Source: Inia geoffrensis (Eukaryota; Chordata; Mammalia; Artiodactyla; Iniidae). Taken from it: a stretch of DNA of 64,000 bases. The translations under genes and the position numbers were made by a program. Below are positions 34,016 to 45,298 of this stretch, piece by piece (positions within the stretch are counted from its first letter, which is position 1; each line of letters starts with the position of its first letter). The notes under the pieces are model-generated. The model saw nothing but the letters and a program-made list of their open reading frames with translations. It was not told where the DNA came from and did no database searches. Location of the stretch: contig CM070910.1 of the NCBI GenBank assembly GCA_036417435.1, positions 70,030,784-70,094,783 on the forward strand, in the 5' to 3' direction.

Positions 34016-34232
34016 AAAGGAAGTTTGCTTTCGCCACAAAGAAGACTGGTAATAAAGTATTTGCAACATGACAGCAAAATGTTTTCTTGCTTAAAGATGA
34101 CACACCTCTAATCTGGGTTGTAGTTCTTTGAGTTCCCTTATACGTTTTCTGTTTCTTTCGTTGTGACAGAAACATTTTCTTTTGTATGGCATGCTGACCC
34201 TGTGGCCACCCCGTCACCCCCACCACCCACAC

Positions 34233-34424
34233 AGATCCATGCTACCCCAAGTGTGGTGTGCAGACAAGCAGCACCAGCATCACTGGGAGATTGTGAGAAA
34301 TGAAAATTCTTGCCCTCCCCACCCTACTGATCAGTAGCTTTGCAGGTGGGGCCCAGGCACCTGAGGTTTAACGTACTTCCCAGGTGGTTCTTTTGCACAC
34401 TGAGGTTTAAGAGGCATCACTACA
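34233..34424. mobile_element. MER5A-like hAT element, diverged
   Basis: CCAAGTGTGGTGTGCAGACA, AGCATCACTGGGAGATTGTG and CACTGAGGTTTAAGAGGCAT show the inverted-end layout of MER5-type elements. Confidence 0.55.
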
Positions 34425-34769
34425 GAGCATGCAGAAACCATGTGACTTTCTAGGTGCAGAGCAACGACAGATGCAACTCCACAATTCCACCCTGGGACCA
34501 GTCTCTTCTCCTGCATGTACAGAGGAGGGATTTGTGAGTGGGTCCAGAGTGTGGAGATGGGGTGGCTGGAGAAAGCAGCCCACAAGAGCATGCTCTGGGG
34601 CTGATCTCAGGCAAAGTTGAGTAATTAAAAGAGGAAAAATTCTTGCCGACAGGGTTCAGGGCGGTGGAACTCAGCCTGGGTCCGTCACTGTTTAGTTTGT
34701 ACAAGACCGGCGCCACATCCTTCACCTAAACTTAGGTCAGGGTTATTTCTACAACACCCCACACAGGAA

Positions 34770-34960
34770 TAATAATGAAGATAGTGATTTGTAATAATAC
34801 CTCAGTTTCTTCACAGCCTATGTCACGCTACCCTTTCTTTACTCCTCACAGTAGGTCTAGAAGGCAGGCATTGTCATTCTCATGTTAGAGATGGGACAAC
34901 CGAGGCCCAGAGCGATCAAAGAACTTACTTGAGGTGATAAGGGAGGGGGAGGCATCAGAT
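34770..34960 (-). repeat. MIR SINE
   Basis: GAAGGCAGGCATTGTCATTC followed by GGACAACCGAGGCCCAGAGC is a reverse MIR. Confidence 0.6.
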
Positions 34961-35615
34961 TGCAATCAAGCAAAGCAAGCTGGAGAACTGCAGTAAGAAT
35001 GCTGGAGAAAATGAACACGGCGAAGGCCAAAAACTAGTGACCTTCTCTTAACAGACCGTGTTTCTTTCGTAATGATGCTTTTGCAGACGCTAAAACCATT
35101 TTTGAAAGGGGACCAAACAGTGGGAGGAAAAGCACATAGGACCCAGGAATGGAGCTCGGATGGATGCAGAGTATAATTCTGCCCTTTCTGGGTCACAAAA
35201 GCGTTGGGGAGAGGCCCTTGGTAGGAATTCACTAAATACAGTCATGGGAAAGCTGGGAGCAGCAGCCCAGCATTAAAGGCAAAATGGAATGAATCATCAG
35301 GTCAGAAGCAGAGTTTCCAGCTCAGGGGCTGCTGCGTGTGGTGTGTGAGCAGGGTTTTCCCCAGCAGAATCTGCTCCAAGAGGTTCTTCAAACTGATAAG
35401 TATCATCCAGTCCCTTGTCAAAGATGTACAGCAAAAACCCCTTTACAGGCTAGCATGTTACTGAGTTGAATAGGCGGAGATAGTAAGGAGAGGTTTTCAT
35501 GAGCAGTTTTTCTATTATATTTCAGTCTTCATGCAGGTCCAATTATAAAGGAGCAGTTACAGCAAAGTCTTTCTCAAGCGTTAAATACAGGCATCACCAT
35601 TACAGGCATGCGCAT

Positions 35616-35652
<37 letters not shown>

Positions 35653-36035
35653 CCCTTTAGGATCATCTATAAGGTTACTACTGAAGACAGTTGGCAGTAT
35701 ACCCTCCCCACCTTCTTAAGAGAAGTTCTGCATCAAAGGGTCACGTGTGTTTATAGGGGGTCTTGCCGCCCTTCTGCTTTGAGTGGTTTAAGTGATGTAT
35801 TTACTTGCTGAAATGGCAGGGAGGAGAGATGAAAGGCAAATTGGCAAATTAGTTACAACACTTTGGAAGCTCTTCAGTGGCTTAGAAACCTGGGTATAAT
35901 GAAAAAAGTCAATGCAGATCTCACAGTTAGAAGGAGCAGCCTGGAAAGTTATCTAGTTTAACCCTCTCTAGTTGGAGTCCATATAAAAAAATGTCCTGAG
36001 ATGGACACAGAGACACGCTGCCCAGATCTCTCCTT
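34961..36035. other. unique non-coding sequence
   Basis: Contains only the CA microsatellite listed separately. No exon evidence. Confidence 0.4.
35605..35649. repeat. CA microsatellite preceded by GCATGCGCATGC
   Basis: Alternating purine-pyrimidine for about 45 bases, a classic Z-DNA-prone tract. Confidence 0.9.
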
Positions 36036-36036
36036 C

Positions 36037-36528
36037 AAGAAGGGGCTTGTACATTTGCAGCAACATGGATGGACGTAGAGATCGTCATACTGAGTGAAGT
36101 AAGTCAGATAGAGAAAGACAAATATCATATGATATCACTTATATGTGGAACCTAAAAAAAGGGTACAAATGAACTTATCTACAAAACAGAAATAGAGTTA
36201 CAGATGTAGGAAACAAACTTATGGTTACCAGGGGGGAAAAGGGGGTAGGGATAAATTGGGAGATTGGGATTGACATATACACACTAAGATATATGAAATA
36301 GGTGACTAATAAGGACCTACTGTATAGCACAGGGAACTCTTTTCAGTACTCTGTAATGGCCTATATGGGAAAAGAATCTAAAATAGAGGGGATATATGTA
36401 CATGTCTAACTGATTCACTTCGCTGTACACCTGAAACTAACACAACATTGTAAATCAACTATACTCCAATAAAAATTTTTTTTTAAATTAAAAAAAAAAA
36501 AAAAGAAAAAGAAAAGAAAGGGTTTGTA
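36037..36528 (+). mobile_element. 5'-truncated L1 3' UTR insertion
   Basis: About 450 bases of L1 3' end (CAGCAACATGGATGGACGTA through TATACTCCAATAAAAA) with an A tail. An imperfect duplication, AAGAAGGGGCTTGTA at 36037-36051 versus a GAAAGGGTTTGTA-type copy ending at 36528, supports a target-primed insertion. Confidence 0.85.
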
Positions 36529-36529
36529 G

Positions 36530-36870
36530 CCAGGCCGCTGGGTTTGGGTCAGGACAGCCCTTTCAGGAATGTCCTCAGCTGCAGAGAGCTGGGTTGTGCC
36601 CTTCTCAGGGCAGCCACTTTCAGTTCCTGCCAGAGGAAAGGTTGGGAAGCCTGACCCTGTGGCCCAGCTTGGGACAACTCTCTAGAATGCTCAGATGCCC
36701 CCCACCCCTCCGGAGGCCCATATTGCAGCTCAACTTCCCCCTCTGCCCAATCCTGCTTCCTCCCCTTCCTCTGGTGTGGTTCCCCTGGGCATTCCCTAAT
36801 ACACATCCGGTACCATAAATCCCATCTCAGCGTATGTTTCTTGGAGAGCCTGACCCGTGACAGGTCCCCA
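36530..36870. repeat. probable old LTR or MER-type fragment
   Basis: The end GGGCATTCCCTAATACACAT followed by GAGAGCCTGACCCGTGACAG resembles the 3' end of a mammalian repeat. Open frames on both strands here show no domain. Family unknown. Confidence 0.3.
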
Positions 36871-37317
36871 GCAAAGCCAAGTACACAGCCCATTGGCGGT
36901 CTAACTGCATTTTCAGATAGTGCTTGTCTTTCGTGCAGTGCTGGCATCTGCCGCTCTGCTCATTTTAACTGGGTCAGTCCCCCTGAACCAACCAGAACAA
37001 GGCTAGGCTCTCTACATTCTACTTCCTTTATTCCCATTCTCTTGCCCTGAATTCTGTCTTGTAGTCTAAAAGGTAAAAAAAAAGTTTTAGTTGATTCCTC
37101 ATCATCTCCTTCTTTGTTTGGAATTGTGCCGCTGAAAGGAGGTAAAACTGAAGGGAAAGCAAATGATTCGCAGGTCACCAGCTAAGGAAATACGAAGTAG
37201 TTCATGTTCCCTCTGAGGTTCCCATTATAATTCGGGGTGTGAGGGCTGCTGGGGTAGGAGGAAAGGGCATGGGGGGAGCCAGGGGACAGAGTGCTTGTGG
37301 CAGAAGCACAGATTGGG

Positions 37318-37459
37318 GCAATTCTTTTTTTTTTTTTGGCCGTACCCCGCGTCATGTGGGAGTTCCCCGACCAGGGATCGCACCCACGCCCCCTGCATTG
37401 GAAGCGTGAAGTCTTAACCACTGGACCGCCAGAGAAGTCCCCAATTTGGCAATTCTTTT
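37318..37459 (-). mobile_element. CHR-type SINE (head-only) with 12-bp duplication
   Basis: Poly-T at 37325-37338, reverse head ending at about 37440. The duplication GGCAATTCTTTT is at 37318-37329 and 37448-37459. Confidence 0.9.
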
Positions 37460-37534
37460 AACCTTCTGAGAGCCAACAAATGCGTTTTTGCTCATTCTCC
37501 TGTGTTCTCAGTCTTGGTGAAAGGAAACAGTCAC

Positions 37535-37759
37535 CAGGTTTAGAAAGCTGGAAACAACCCAAATGCCCATCAACAGTAGAATAATTCATTAAACTGTGGC
37601 GCATTCATACAATGCAATGCGATTTCAACCACAGCAACAAATTACCAAGCTACTGGTATCACCATCCACAAGAATAAATCTCATGAATGTAAGATTGAGC
37701 CAAATCACAAAAGAGACCATTCTATGTGATTTTTGTGTATATAAAGCTTAAAATAATCA
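37535..37759 (+). repeat. old L1 3' fragment, part 1
   Basis: GGAAACAACCCAAATGCCCA, TAAACTGTGGCGCATTCATA and CACAAAAGAGACCATTCTAT are old-L1 3' words. Confidence 0.65.
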
Positions 37760-37978
37760 GGGCTTCCCTGGTGGCGCAGTGGCTGAGAGTCCGCCTGCCG
37801 ATGCGGGGGACACGGGTTCGTGCCCCGGTCCGGGAAGATCCCACATGCTGCGGAGTGGCTGGGCCCGTGAGCCATGGCTGCTGCGCCTGCGCGTCTGGAG
37901 CCTGTGCTCCGCAACGGGAGAGGCCACAACAGTGAGAGGCCCGCGTACCGCCAAAAAAAAAAAAAAAAAAAAAAAAAA
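37760..37978 (+). mobile_element. CHR-type SINE (short) inside L1 3' UTR
   Basis: Complete head, CpG-rich body and an A tail of about 26. It sits within the L1 3' sequence that resumes after it. A clear target duplication could not be delimited. Confidence 0.93.
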
Positions 37979-38195
37979 TCTGATGTTGGAAGGCAGGTAG
38001 TGGTTACATTTAGGGAGGAGGGTGAAGGAGTGATGGGGTGGAGACAGAAGAGATTTGTGTAATGAAGAGGTTCTAATTTTTATCTTGGTGGTGGTTAAGT
38101 ACCTGGGTATGTTCACTTTGAGAAAGGTCACTGAGCTTAACACTTACGATTTGTACACTTTTTGTATGTATATTATTCTTAATAAATACATTTAA
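37979..38195 (+). repeat. old L1 3' fragment, part 2
   Basis: GGTAGTGGTTACATTTAGGG, TTATCTTGGTGGTGGTTAAG and CTTACGATTTGTACACTTTT complete the L1 3' UTR. Confidence 0.65.
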
Positions 38196-38209
38196 ATACA
38201 TTTACAAAT

Positions 38210-38340
38210 TCTGTAATGATTCCCCCAGGCCTACAGAGTAAAGTCCAAAGTCATAGGATCCCCTCCATGACCAACATTCTTTTCAAATCTTCTCTCTAGC
38301 TATTCCCCTTGTGTGTGTTCACATCACTCACTCTGGATTT
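38210..38340 (+). repeat. L2 fragment
   Basis: TACAGAGTAAAGTCCAAAGT followed by CACATCACTCACTCTG matches a segment of L2. Confidence 0.5.
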
Positions 38341-38399
38341 TTTGCAGCTTCCTGAAAAGGACAGCAGGTCCAGCAGTTGGATGACAAATGTAGTGTTTA

Positions 38400-38530
38400 A
38401 ATGAATGAATGAATTGTAGGGGTCGATAATACTTACCCTGCAGCGCTTTTGTGAGCATTAAATAAAAGAATATACGTGCAGTTCTTAGCACAATTCCTGA
38501 AGCATTGCAGACATTCATCATACATTAGTT
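38400..38530 (+). repeat. MIR SINE fragment
   Basis: TCGATAATACTTACCCTGCA, GTGAGCATTAAATAAAAGAA and TTCTTAGCACAATTCCTGAA are the forward MIR 3' half. Starts next to a small GAAT repeat. Confidence 0.6.
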
Positions 38531-40185
38531 CCCTCCTCTTTTCCCCCTTCCACCATATATGAATGGGCTTATGAAAATTCTGCACATTATTATAATACTG
38601 TAGCTGAAGTCATTTTCTGGGAGGCATTGCCTATCAATCTCACTATTAGGCAGAGTTTACTCCAAAAAGACACTTTGGCTTGCCTTTGATTCCCAAGAAT
38701 CCAGATCTTGACACAAATTTGACTTTCTTGGGCAAGCTGTCCCAACCAAACCCATACTTTCAAGTTTAAGTCACCTCCTTCCCACATCCCTTGGAAACAT
38801 CACCATATACCCATTATTTGATAAAGGGATAAAGAACGGCTGCAGATAAGGAAAGACATTTCTCAGGGTCTGGTTTTACTTTACTTGGGCATTTTCGGTA
38901 GATGGGGTTGTTAGCAGGATCTGAGAGCTTTAGAACTGCAGGGGCTGCTGCTGCTACTGGCTGCTGTCTTTCAAAATATTACCTTCTTACCCTAAAACTG
39001 CTTTCTTTCTCAAGCCAGATTTCACAAAGACCTTCCATCTGGTCTGTACTGATAACTAGAATCTTGAGATGCTCATTCCTCTTACAACTTAAAATGATCC
39101 ACATGTAGAAGGACTGGGTTTTACAGCTTCTTCCAAAGGATTTCGTCTTCCTAATCCTACAACGCACATGTTGAGAACTGGTGACCAGGAGAGAGCTCTA
39201 ACAACAAACCTATTACAAGTGTTCTGGTTATGTGCATTTTTCAGAACTAAAAGCACTGAAACCTATTAGGACAAAGACCACAGTGACCAGGTAATCCACA
39301 GGGAATGAAACAAACAAACAGACAATAGACTAAAAATGAAAAATAAAATCAGAATCAAACTGTATCAGAAAAAGAATTCTCAAAGATTTTGCCAATTTGT
39401 TGTGATTCAGGAATATGCCAACCGACTGAATGATCTCTGTAAATTCTGGTTCTCAGTTTCTTAATCCACAAAATGTGGAAACAAATACCAAATTATAAAA
39501 AGGTGATGGGATATTGATGAAAGTTCTTTCATTCCTAGGAAGATAGACTTTGGAAGGATGACTGGCCCCAAGCTTTAGAGGCCCCAGTACTAGTTTTAGA
39601 AAATGACTCAGGGAGGAGAAAACAGGAGAAGTCAGATGCTGTAAAGAGCCACTGCCCCATTTCCCCCCCCTTTTCTCTTCCCTCTCCAGCCATCTACCCC
39701 TCTCCTCACCCATATAGCATACTCGTCTTCAGTGTTTCCCTGCAATTAATGTTCATATAATTTCCCATGCGTAAAAATGTGGGAGGTGGAGCATAAAGAA
39801 GCATAAAGCATAAGATGCCCAGATTCACCTCTGCCATGAGATGGCCTTGATAAAATGTGGTATGAACAGTAAATCCTTATTTGGTTGAAATTCACCACTT
39901 GAGCAGCCTTGAGCTTATTTTCTCATGTAAATAAGCCTACAGAAATAGAGGGAAGTCCTCTCTATATTAAAATATTAGACTTAAATCTTGTACTTTTAAA
40001 GGACAGTATGGAAATAAAGTCCCAAGAAAGACTACAGAAACATGAAAAAAGTGACACGTGTATACAGGCGAGGCGTGGAAATCAGATGCTTGATTAGTGC
40101 GAAGATAACGTAGCAGGTCAGGGCCTGAGGTTTTCTGCAAAGGGATCTACTTTCGATTTGAAGCCTTGAGATCCTGGTGGTGGTG
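38531..40185. other. unique non-coding sequence
   Basis: No exon, repeat or RNA gene recognised over about 1.65 kb, apart from a weak MIR-like scrap at 39445-39500. Confidence 0.4.
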
Positions 40186-40203
40186 GTGATTGGGGGGGGG
40201 GGG

Positions 40204-40421
40204 GCTTTTGTTTGTTTGTTTGTTTGTTTGTGGTACGCGGGCCTCTCACTGTTGTGGCCTCTTCCGTTGTGGAGCACAGGCTCCGGACGCGCAGGCTCAG
40301 CGGCCATGGCTCACGGGCCCAGCCGCTCCGCGGCACGTGGGATCTTCCCGGACCGGGGCACAAACCCGTGTCCCCTGCATCGGCAGGCGGACTCTCAACC
40401 ATTGCGCCACCAGGGAAGCCC
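40204..40421 (-). mobile_element. CHR-type SINE (short), with (GTTT)n tail
   Basis: Left tail of GTTT units after a run of G, reverse head at the right end. The poly-G at 40189-40203 and the GGGGGG at 40424-40429 may mark a G-rich target duplication. Confidence 0.93.
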
Positions 40422-40730
40422 CTGGGGGGTGGTTTAATAAGTCCATGTGGAGGTACTTGAGCCAGCTGGGGACAAGGTGCCACTAGAGACATATTTCACT
40501 TCACTCTCCAGTAAGAATCTCATCAAACAGCAGGGAATGGAAACATATTGCAGTGTCACCTGGGCTAAAGATGTATCCTGGATTTTTGTCTCTTCCTAGG
40601 TCCCATCTCTGAGAACCTTGGCTATTTTCCTCCAAAGAATAGAAATTTATTTACATGATTGATGCTGACCAGGCATCAATAAGAAGAAATGGGGAGCAGA
40701 TGTTTCTGAATAGATACCAGAAAGGCTAAC

Positions 40731-41122
40731 AAAAGTGATATCAGGGAGGGCTTCCCTGGTGGCGCAGTGGTTAAGAATCTGCCTGCCAATGCAGGGGACA
40801 TGGGTTCGAGCTCTGGTCTGGGAAGATCCCACGTGCCACGGAGGACCTAAGCCCATGTGCCACAACTACTGAGCCTGTGCTCTAGAGCCCGTGAGCCACA
40901 ACTACTGAAGTCCATGTGCCACAACTACTGAAGCCCGCGCCTCTAGAGCCCACGCTCCACAACAAGAGAAGCCACCACAATGAGAAACCCACACACCACA
41001 ATGAAGAGTAGCCCCTGCTCACCGCAACTAGAGAAAGCCCGTGTGCAGCAGCGAAGACCCAATGCAGCCAAAAATTAAATAAATGAATAAAATAAAATAA
41101 ATTTAAAAAGTGATAGCAGGGA
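40731..41122 (+). mobile_element. CHR-type SINE, long form (about 358 bp)
   Basis: Head at 40748, then four 'ccacaactactgaag'-type units and the 'ccgcaactagagaaagcccg' 3' body, with an (AATAAA)-type tail. The 17-bp duplication AAAAGTGATATCAGGGA at 40731-40747 recurs at 41106-41122 with one mismatch. Confidence 0.95.
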
Positions 41123-42985
41123 GAGTTGCAAAGGAGGTGATGGCTCATGTCTCAACATGTGCCTAAGGGCACGGTGTGCCAGGAGCACTGCTCTGGGAAT
41201 ATGCCCTGTGTAAAGTCACCATGGGCAGGAGAAGAGAAGAGAAGGAACACTTGAGTTTACTATGTTGATTTCCATGGAATTTTAAATTTGTCAGCTGGTG
41301 GACATAAACCGTCAATTTGCATACTTTTTACTGTGAAAATAATCTGTGAAGTCTTCATCCCTGGAAATCTTCCCGAAAGGAACAATGACCACCTAAAGGA
41401 ACGTTTGGGCATGTATAAACCATGATTCTGAGAATCCGAGTCTCAGCTACATTATTTTTTTGAACTCTTTTCCAGCTCTTTCCAGCTCATCATGAGATCT
41501 GCAGCAACCCTTGGGCTTTGACAGCCCATATCAGGTGATGATGACATGATAGTTAAGTTGTATCAACAACGATGAATCAGGATGTGAATGAGCTTCTCTG
41601 TAGAGCTCTCTAGTTGATGAAATACCTAGCAGAAGTACTTCTCCCACTTCTATGCGGCAAAATGGTTAGTAGTGGAGGTACTATGCAATTTTAGAAATAA
41701 GCAACATACTTTGCTTTAAACATGATTACAGAAATTGAGCTGAGCCCCATTTAAGAGGCCTGCTTCATTTTCACAGTTCTGTGGTCTGGGGGCTAAATTT
41801 CTGAAGGGAGGAAAAAGGCAGGCAGGCAGGCATATTTTCTGCATTTGCTAAGCTGCCCTCAGACACTTCTACTCATTTATTTGTTGAAGACGGGATCATC
41901 TCATTGAATTCAGCAGGTAAGCAAGTACACCAGCAAGAGAAGAAAGGCTGGCTCATAATCTCCTCTGTATTTCAAATATGTATTTCTACTATGTTCCCCA
42001 TGGAAGAGACTGCACAGGGAACCAGACCCAGGCCCCTGCTTCCTGCCCCTCGAACAGGGTTAATTCAGGGAAGTCCCGGATTCACAAGTCCACCCTGGGT
42101 GTTTAAGGTCATGCACATTGCATCTGAGTGTATAATGAGGGCAAACATACATTGTGGAGCAATGTCAAGTTCAGATCTGAGCATATACTGCTTGGAGCTG
42201 GGAGTGAGAGAAAAATGGTAAGAGAACCCTGAATGATTTGGGGAAAAAACCCTCCCCCAATCCATTTGACCATCTATTAGTCCCTCCTAGACTCTGAGAG
42301 ATTTGGTGCAGGAAGCACGGAAGGACAATAAGGAAGGTTAGGAGGAAGCACGCTGGGAGGCTGACACCCTCGGCTTCATCCTTCTAACTCAAGGACAAGC
42401 AGGGTTAGGTTGAATACAAGGTCTTACCCCAAACTGGACGCAGACGGAAACACATAAAACTATATGCTATTTTAATACCGCACAACCTTGATAGCCTGAG
42501 ATAGAAGCAGGACCCACTTCCATTTAGCTTCAATTCCCTTTCATTTTCACTACGTAGGGGGCCAGCCTCTCACCTTGCAGTACCGGGTGGAAATAGCTTA
42601 AGACTAAACTTCCTGTCTTCCCTCGCATTTCCAAGCTTTATTTGGTAATTTAAGAAAATGAGTCAGCCCCATCACCTCCCCACCTGGGTATTTTCTTTCT
42701 CAGTAGCACATCACTGTTTTCTGACCGCTGGAGCAACCGTGCATTCCTTTTTAACAAAGGTTTTTCCATCAGCGTTGGCTCTGCATTCCCCCTCGTCCTC
42801 CCGCGGTCCCCGCAGCATACCCGTCTCCTCCGGACTGCCACCCAAGTTCCTTCCTCCAAGCACCCCTTTTCTACCTTTACTTAATTTTTACGCCGCCTCA
42901 AATCCTTCTGCAAGGAAGCCGTATAAAATTCTCAAAGCACAGTTCTACACAATGTCGACACTCAGGTTCACACATCTCGGGGGCT
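41123..42985. other. unique sequence upstream of the CpG island
   Basis: No repeat family recognised. GC content rises from about 42.7 kb. A small GGCA repeat is at 41817-41831. No exon could be confirmed. Confidence 0.4.
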
Positions 42986-42989
42986 GTTT

Positions 42990-43580
42990 GATCGAGAACC
43001 GTGTCCCGTGCTAAGAAGTCCAGAGGCAGGCACGGTGCCTGGGCGACCCCCGTAGTCGCCCTCCCCGGGCCCTAATCCCCGCCGCCTTTGAGCCTCAGAC
43101 CGGGCAGAAATCCGCCAGCCTGAGCCCGAGCCCGAGCCTCTGCCTCGGTACGGGGTCAAGGGGAGGCCGAGGCCGTACCGGAAGGCGTGCGCTCCTCACC
43201 TGGTGGACGGTGCGCGCAGCCGCCGCGCACTGGGCAAACCCGGGCATCCGGTGGTTCCAGAAGTCTCACTCTGAACCGCTCCTTTTCCTCTCGAGCTTTA
43301 CGAAAGCGCCGCTTCTCACGGCACCCGGCTTCGGGACGCGTCGAGCCCGGGCGCTGGCCCCTCGGGCGCCCTTTGCCCGCGCGGTGACCGCGGGCTGCGG
43401 CGAGAAGGGGCCGGGAGCGCGGCGCGCAGGGCGGCAGGTGCTGCGTTCCGCCACGTCTGGGCGCCCCGACTGGAAGAGGAGGCGAAGAGGAGGCGAGAGC
43501 GAGAGCGGGGAGGAGACGGACCAGGAGAAGAGCGGGAGCGCGGGGCCGTCTGTTAAATCGACCGGTAGGTTGCAGCCGTC
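42990..43580. promoter_or_regulatory. CpG island, candidate promoter
   Basis: Around 600 bases are GC-rich with dense CpG (for example GACGCGTCGAGCCCGGGCGC and TTTGCCCGCGCGGTGACCGC), unlike the AT-rich surroundings. It is not a SINE. Such islands normally mark promoters. Its long open frames, including one of 208 codons on the minus strand, are expected in GC-rich sequence and show no domain. The likely direction of transcription is leftward because of the donor site at 43200/43199. Confidence 0.8.
43200..43560 (-). other. putative first exon of an unidentified minus-strand transcript
   Basis: On the minus strand CCACCAG|GTGAGG gives a near-ideal splice donor (exon ends at 43200, intron begins at 43199). 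The only ATG close to it (43247-43245) opens exactly 16 codons to the donor, reading MPGFAQCAAAARTVHQ, in phase 0. The Kozak context is weak (C at -3). The exon may therefore be coding or purely 5' UTR/lncRNA. The transcription start inside the island is not defined, and no downstream exon was found in the left half of the window. I do not recognise the gene. Confidence 0.4.
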
Positions 43581-43756
43581 CAGGACACCCTTGAAAGGAG
43601 AAGGGGGTGGGTGGGATGAAGAGGTGGACCGGGGTGCAGTGCGGGGGTGGTGGTGGACGAGAACAGGGGGCCGGAGCTCCGAGGTGCTTCAGGTCTTGCT
43701 TACGCTGTAAAAGACAAATTCTGGAGCTGACGGCGCCCCAGGGCTCCCAGTTGCCA

Positions 43757-43773
43757 ACGCTAGAGGGCAGCGC
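43757..43773 (+). promoter_or_regulatory. CTCF-like binding motif
   Basis: ACGCTAGAGGGCAGCGC closely fits the CTCF core (remembered as CCRCTAGRKGGCRS). It lies just outside the CpG island, a common place for boundary or promoter-anchored CTCF sites. Confidence 0.5.
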
Positions 43774-43782
43774 TGCCCGCAC

Positions 43783-43788
43783 TATAAA
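43783..43788 (+). promoter_or_regulatory. TATA box candidate
   Basis: TATAAA in a GC-rich setting, 10 bases right of the CTCF-like motif. It would imply a rightward start near 43815, but no supporting exon or donor was found. Confidence 0.25.
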
Positions 43789-44279
43789 CTTGGCCTAAGG
43801 GGAGCGGGGAGGAGTGGTCGAGGGCCCTTCGCTGGCGGCGGGCCAGTGGCTGCTGGGAGAAGCAGACCCCGTTCCCCTCTCCTGTGGCCAACCTGGCTAC
43901 GGGGGAGAGTGGGGCAGATTTGGACTTTGTCTCCTGCGGTTCCTCCAGGCAAACCCTCTGGAGGTGAATTATTCCTCAGCTTTCCTCAAGGGGAAAATTC
44001 CAGTCAACATCCACAGGATGTTTTACAGAGAGGGATGGGAAGAAGAGGGTAGGGAAGAGGCCGGGGTGGGTGGGCGGGTGGGGCAAATTGGGGTGGAGAA
44101 AAGTTGGCAGGAGCTTTCGTGCTCTTCCGAGTGTTCTGAGTACCCACCTGCCGCGAGGCCAGAGAATTTAACTTGGGAGGGACTTTATAGAATCCTGGCC
44201 CTGCTCAAGGAGGCTTCCCAAGGGCTAGTGGATTACTTCCTGTCTGGAACCTGGGTAGCTCTGAAACCTTGAGGCTTTA

Positions 44280-44860
44280 TGTAGATTTATTCCGTGATAT
44301 CTCAGGAAAAAAATCAGATTATTTGAACCACAACCCTGGCAGATGGGAGAGGAGACATGGGAGCCATAAAATGAAAGAGAAAATTTTACATAGACAATGT
44401 GATTTGCAGACAGCTTGATATAATCTTTGAGTTGAAAGGTCGTTGGAACCTCTGCAGACAAACCATGTGGTTCCCCAAGTACCTGCCTCACGCTTGCCTT
44501 TGCTGTGTGTAGCCTCATGGCTAAATTGACGTGATTTTTTTCTAGTAGCTTGGCAATTCTAAAGCAAACAAAATCCTTCTTCAATTCAGAAAGCAAGCAT
44601 GTGTACCCTTCTTCCTGCTTTCTGGAGTGCCTCTCAGGATCAGCAGGGACTGGGTGATGGGTATGAAGGAGAATTTCACTGAACCAGAGAAAGTTGGAAA
44701 ACCAAAGTCCTGAATTGTGCTTTGCTTCTGCTAATCCTATGAAACTAAGAGAAAAGGCTTAAGCTGACTGAAACCTAACAGGAGGATGGGATGGAAAGAT
44801 TTTTTTTTCTACCAAAGAAAGATGGTGTTTCCAAGTCATTGGAATTTTAAAAAATTTAAA
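44280..44860. other. unique sequence
   Basis: No feature recognised. Confidence 0.35.
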
Positions 44861-44869
44861 AATTTTTTC

Positions 44870-45215
44870 CTTTATTTAAAAATTTTTATTGAATGAAATA
44901 CTCTTTTTTTAAAATCTGATTTCATTTTATTTGTATTAAATTTTTTTATTTTTATACAATTTTAAAGGTTTACTTTCCATTTACAGTTATTATAAAATTA
45001 TTGGCTGTATTCCCTGTGTTGTACAATACATCCTTGAGCCTATCTTACACCCAATAGTTTGTACTTCCTATTTCCCTACCCCAATATTGCCCCCTGCCAT
45101 CACTGGTAACCACTAGTTTGTTCTCTATATTTGTGAGTCTGCTTTTTCTTTTGTTATATTCACTAGTTTTTTGTATTTTTAAGATTCCACGTGTAAGTGA
45201 TGTCATATAGTATTT
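44870..45215 (-). repeat. L1 3' UTR fragment, copy A
   Basis: GGTAACCACTAGTTTGTTCT, CTATATTTGTGAGTCTGCTT and GATTCCACGTGTAAGTGATG are reverse L1 3' UTR words. It stops at about 45215. Confidence 0.8.
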
Positions 45216-45298
45216 AGAAGGATTCTTTAAATTCTATAGTGCTTTACAATTTTTAGAAGTTTCACACATGTGATTTCATATAATCCCGTAATAACCCC
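45216..45298. other. short non-L1 spacer between twin L1 pieces
   Basis: About 80 bases (GGATTCTTTAAATTCTATAG, TTAGAAGTTTCACACATGTG) without L1 similarity separate the two copies; it looks like a MIR-type or unique scrap. Confidence 0.4.

Noticed and set aside
36549..36947. 132-codon minus-strand open frame
   Set aside because: It lies in a probable old LTR/MER fragment, has overlapping frames on the plus strand and shows no family motif.
43156..43782. 208-codon open frame on the minus strand over the CpG island
   Set aside because: GC-rich sequence has few stop codons. The frame crosses the likely splice donor, is Pro/Arg-rich without a domain, and overlaps a 166-codon frame on the other strand.
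43783..43788. TATAAA as proof of a rightward gene
   Set aside because: One hexamer, no downstream exon evidence; kept only as a low-confidence feature.
43814..44272. 152-codon open frame to the right of the island
   Set aside because: It begins at GTG and not ATG, shows no recognisable domain and has no donor or poly(A) support. A real exon cannot be excluded but is not supported.
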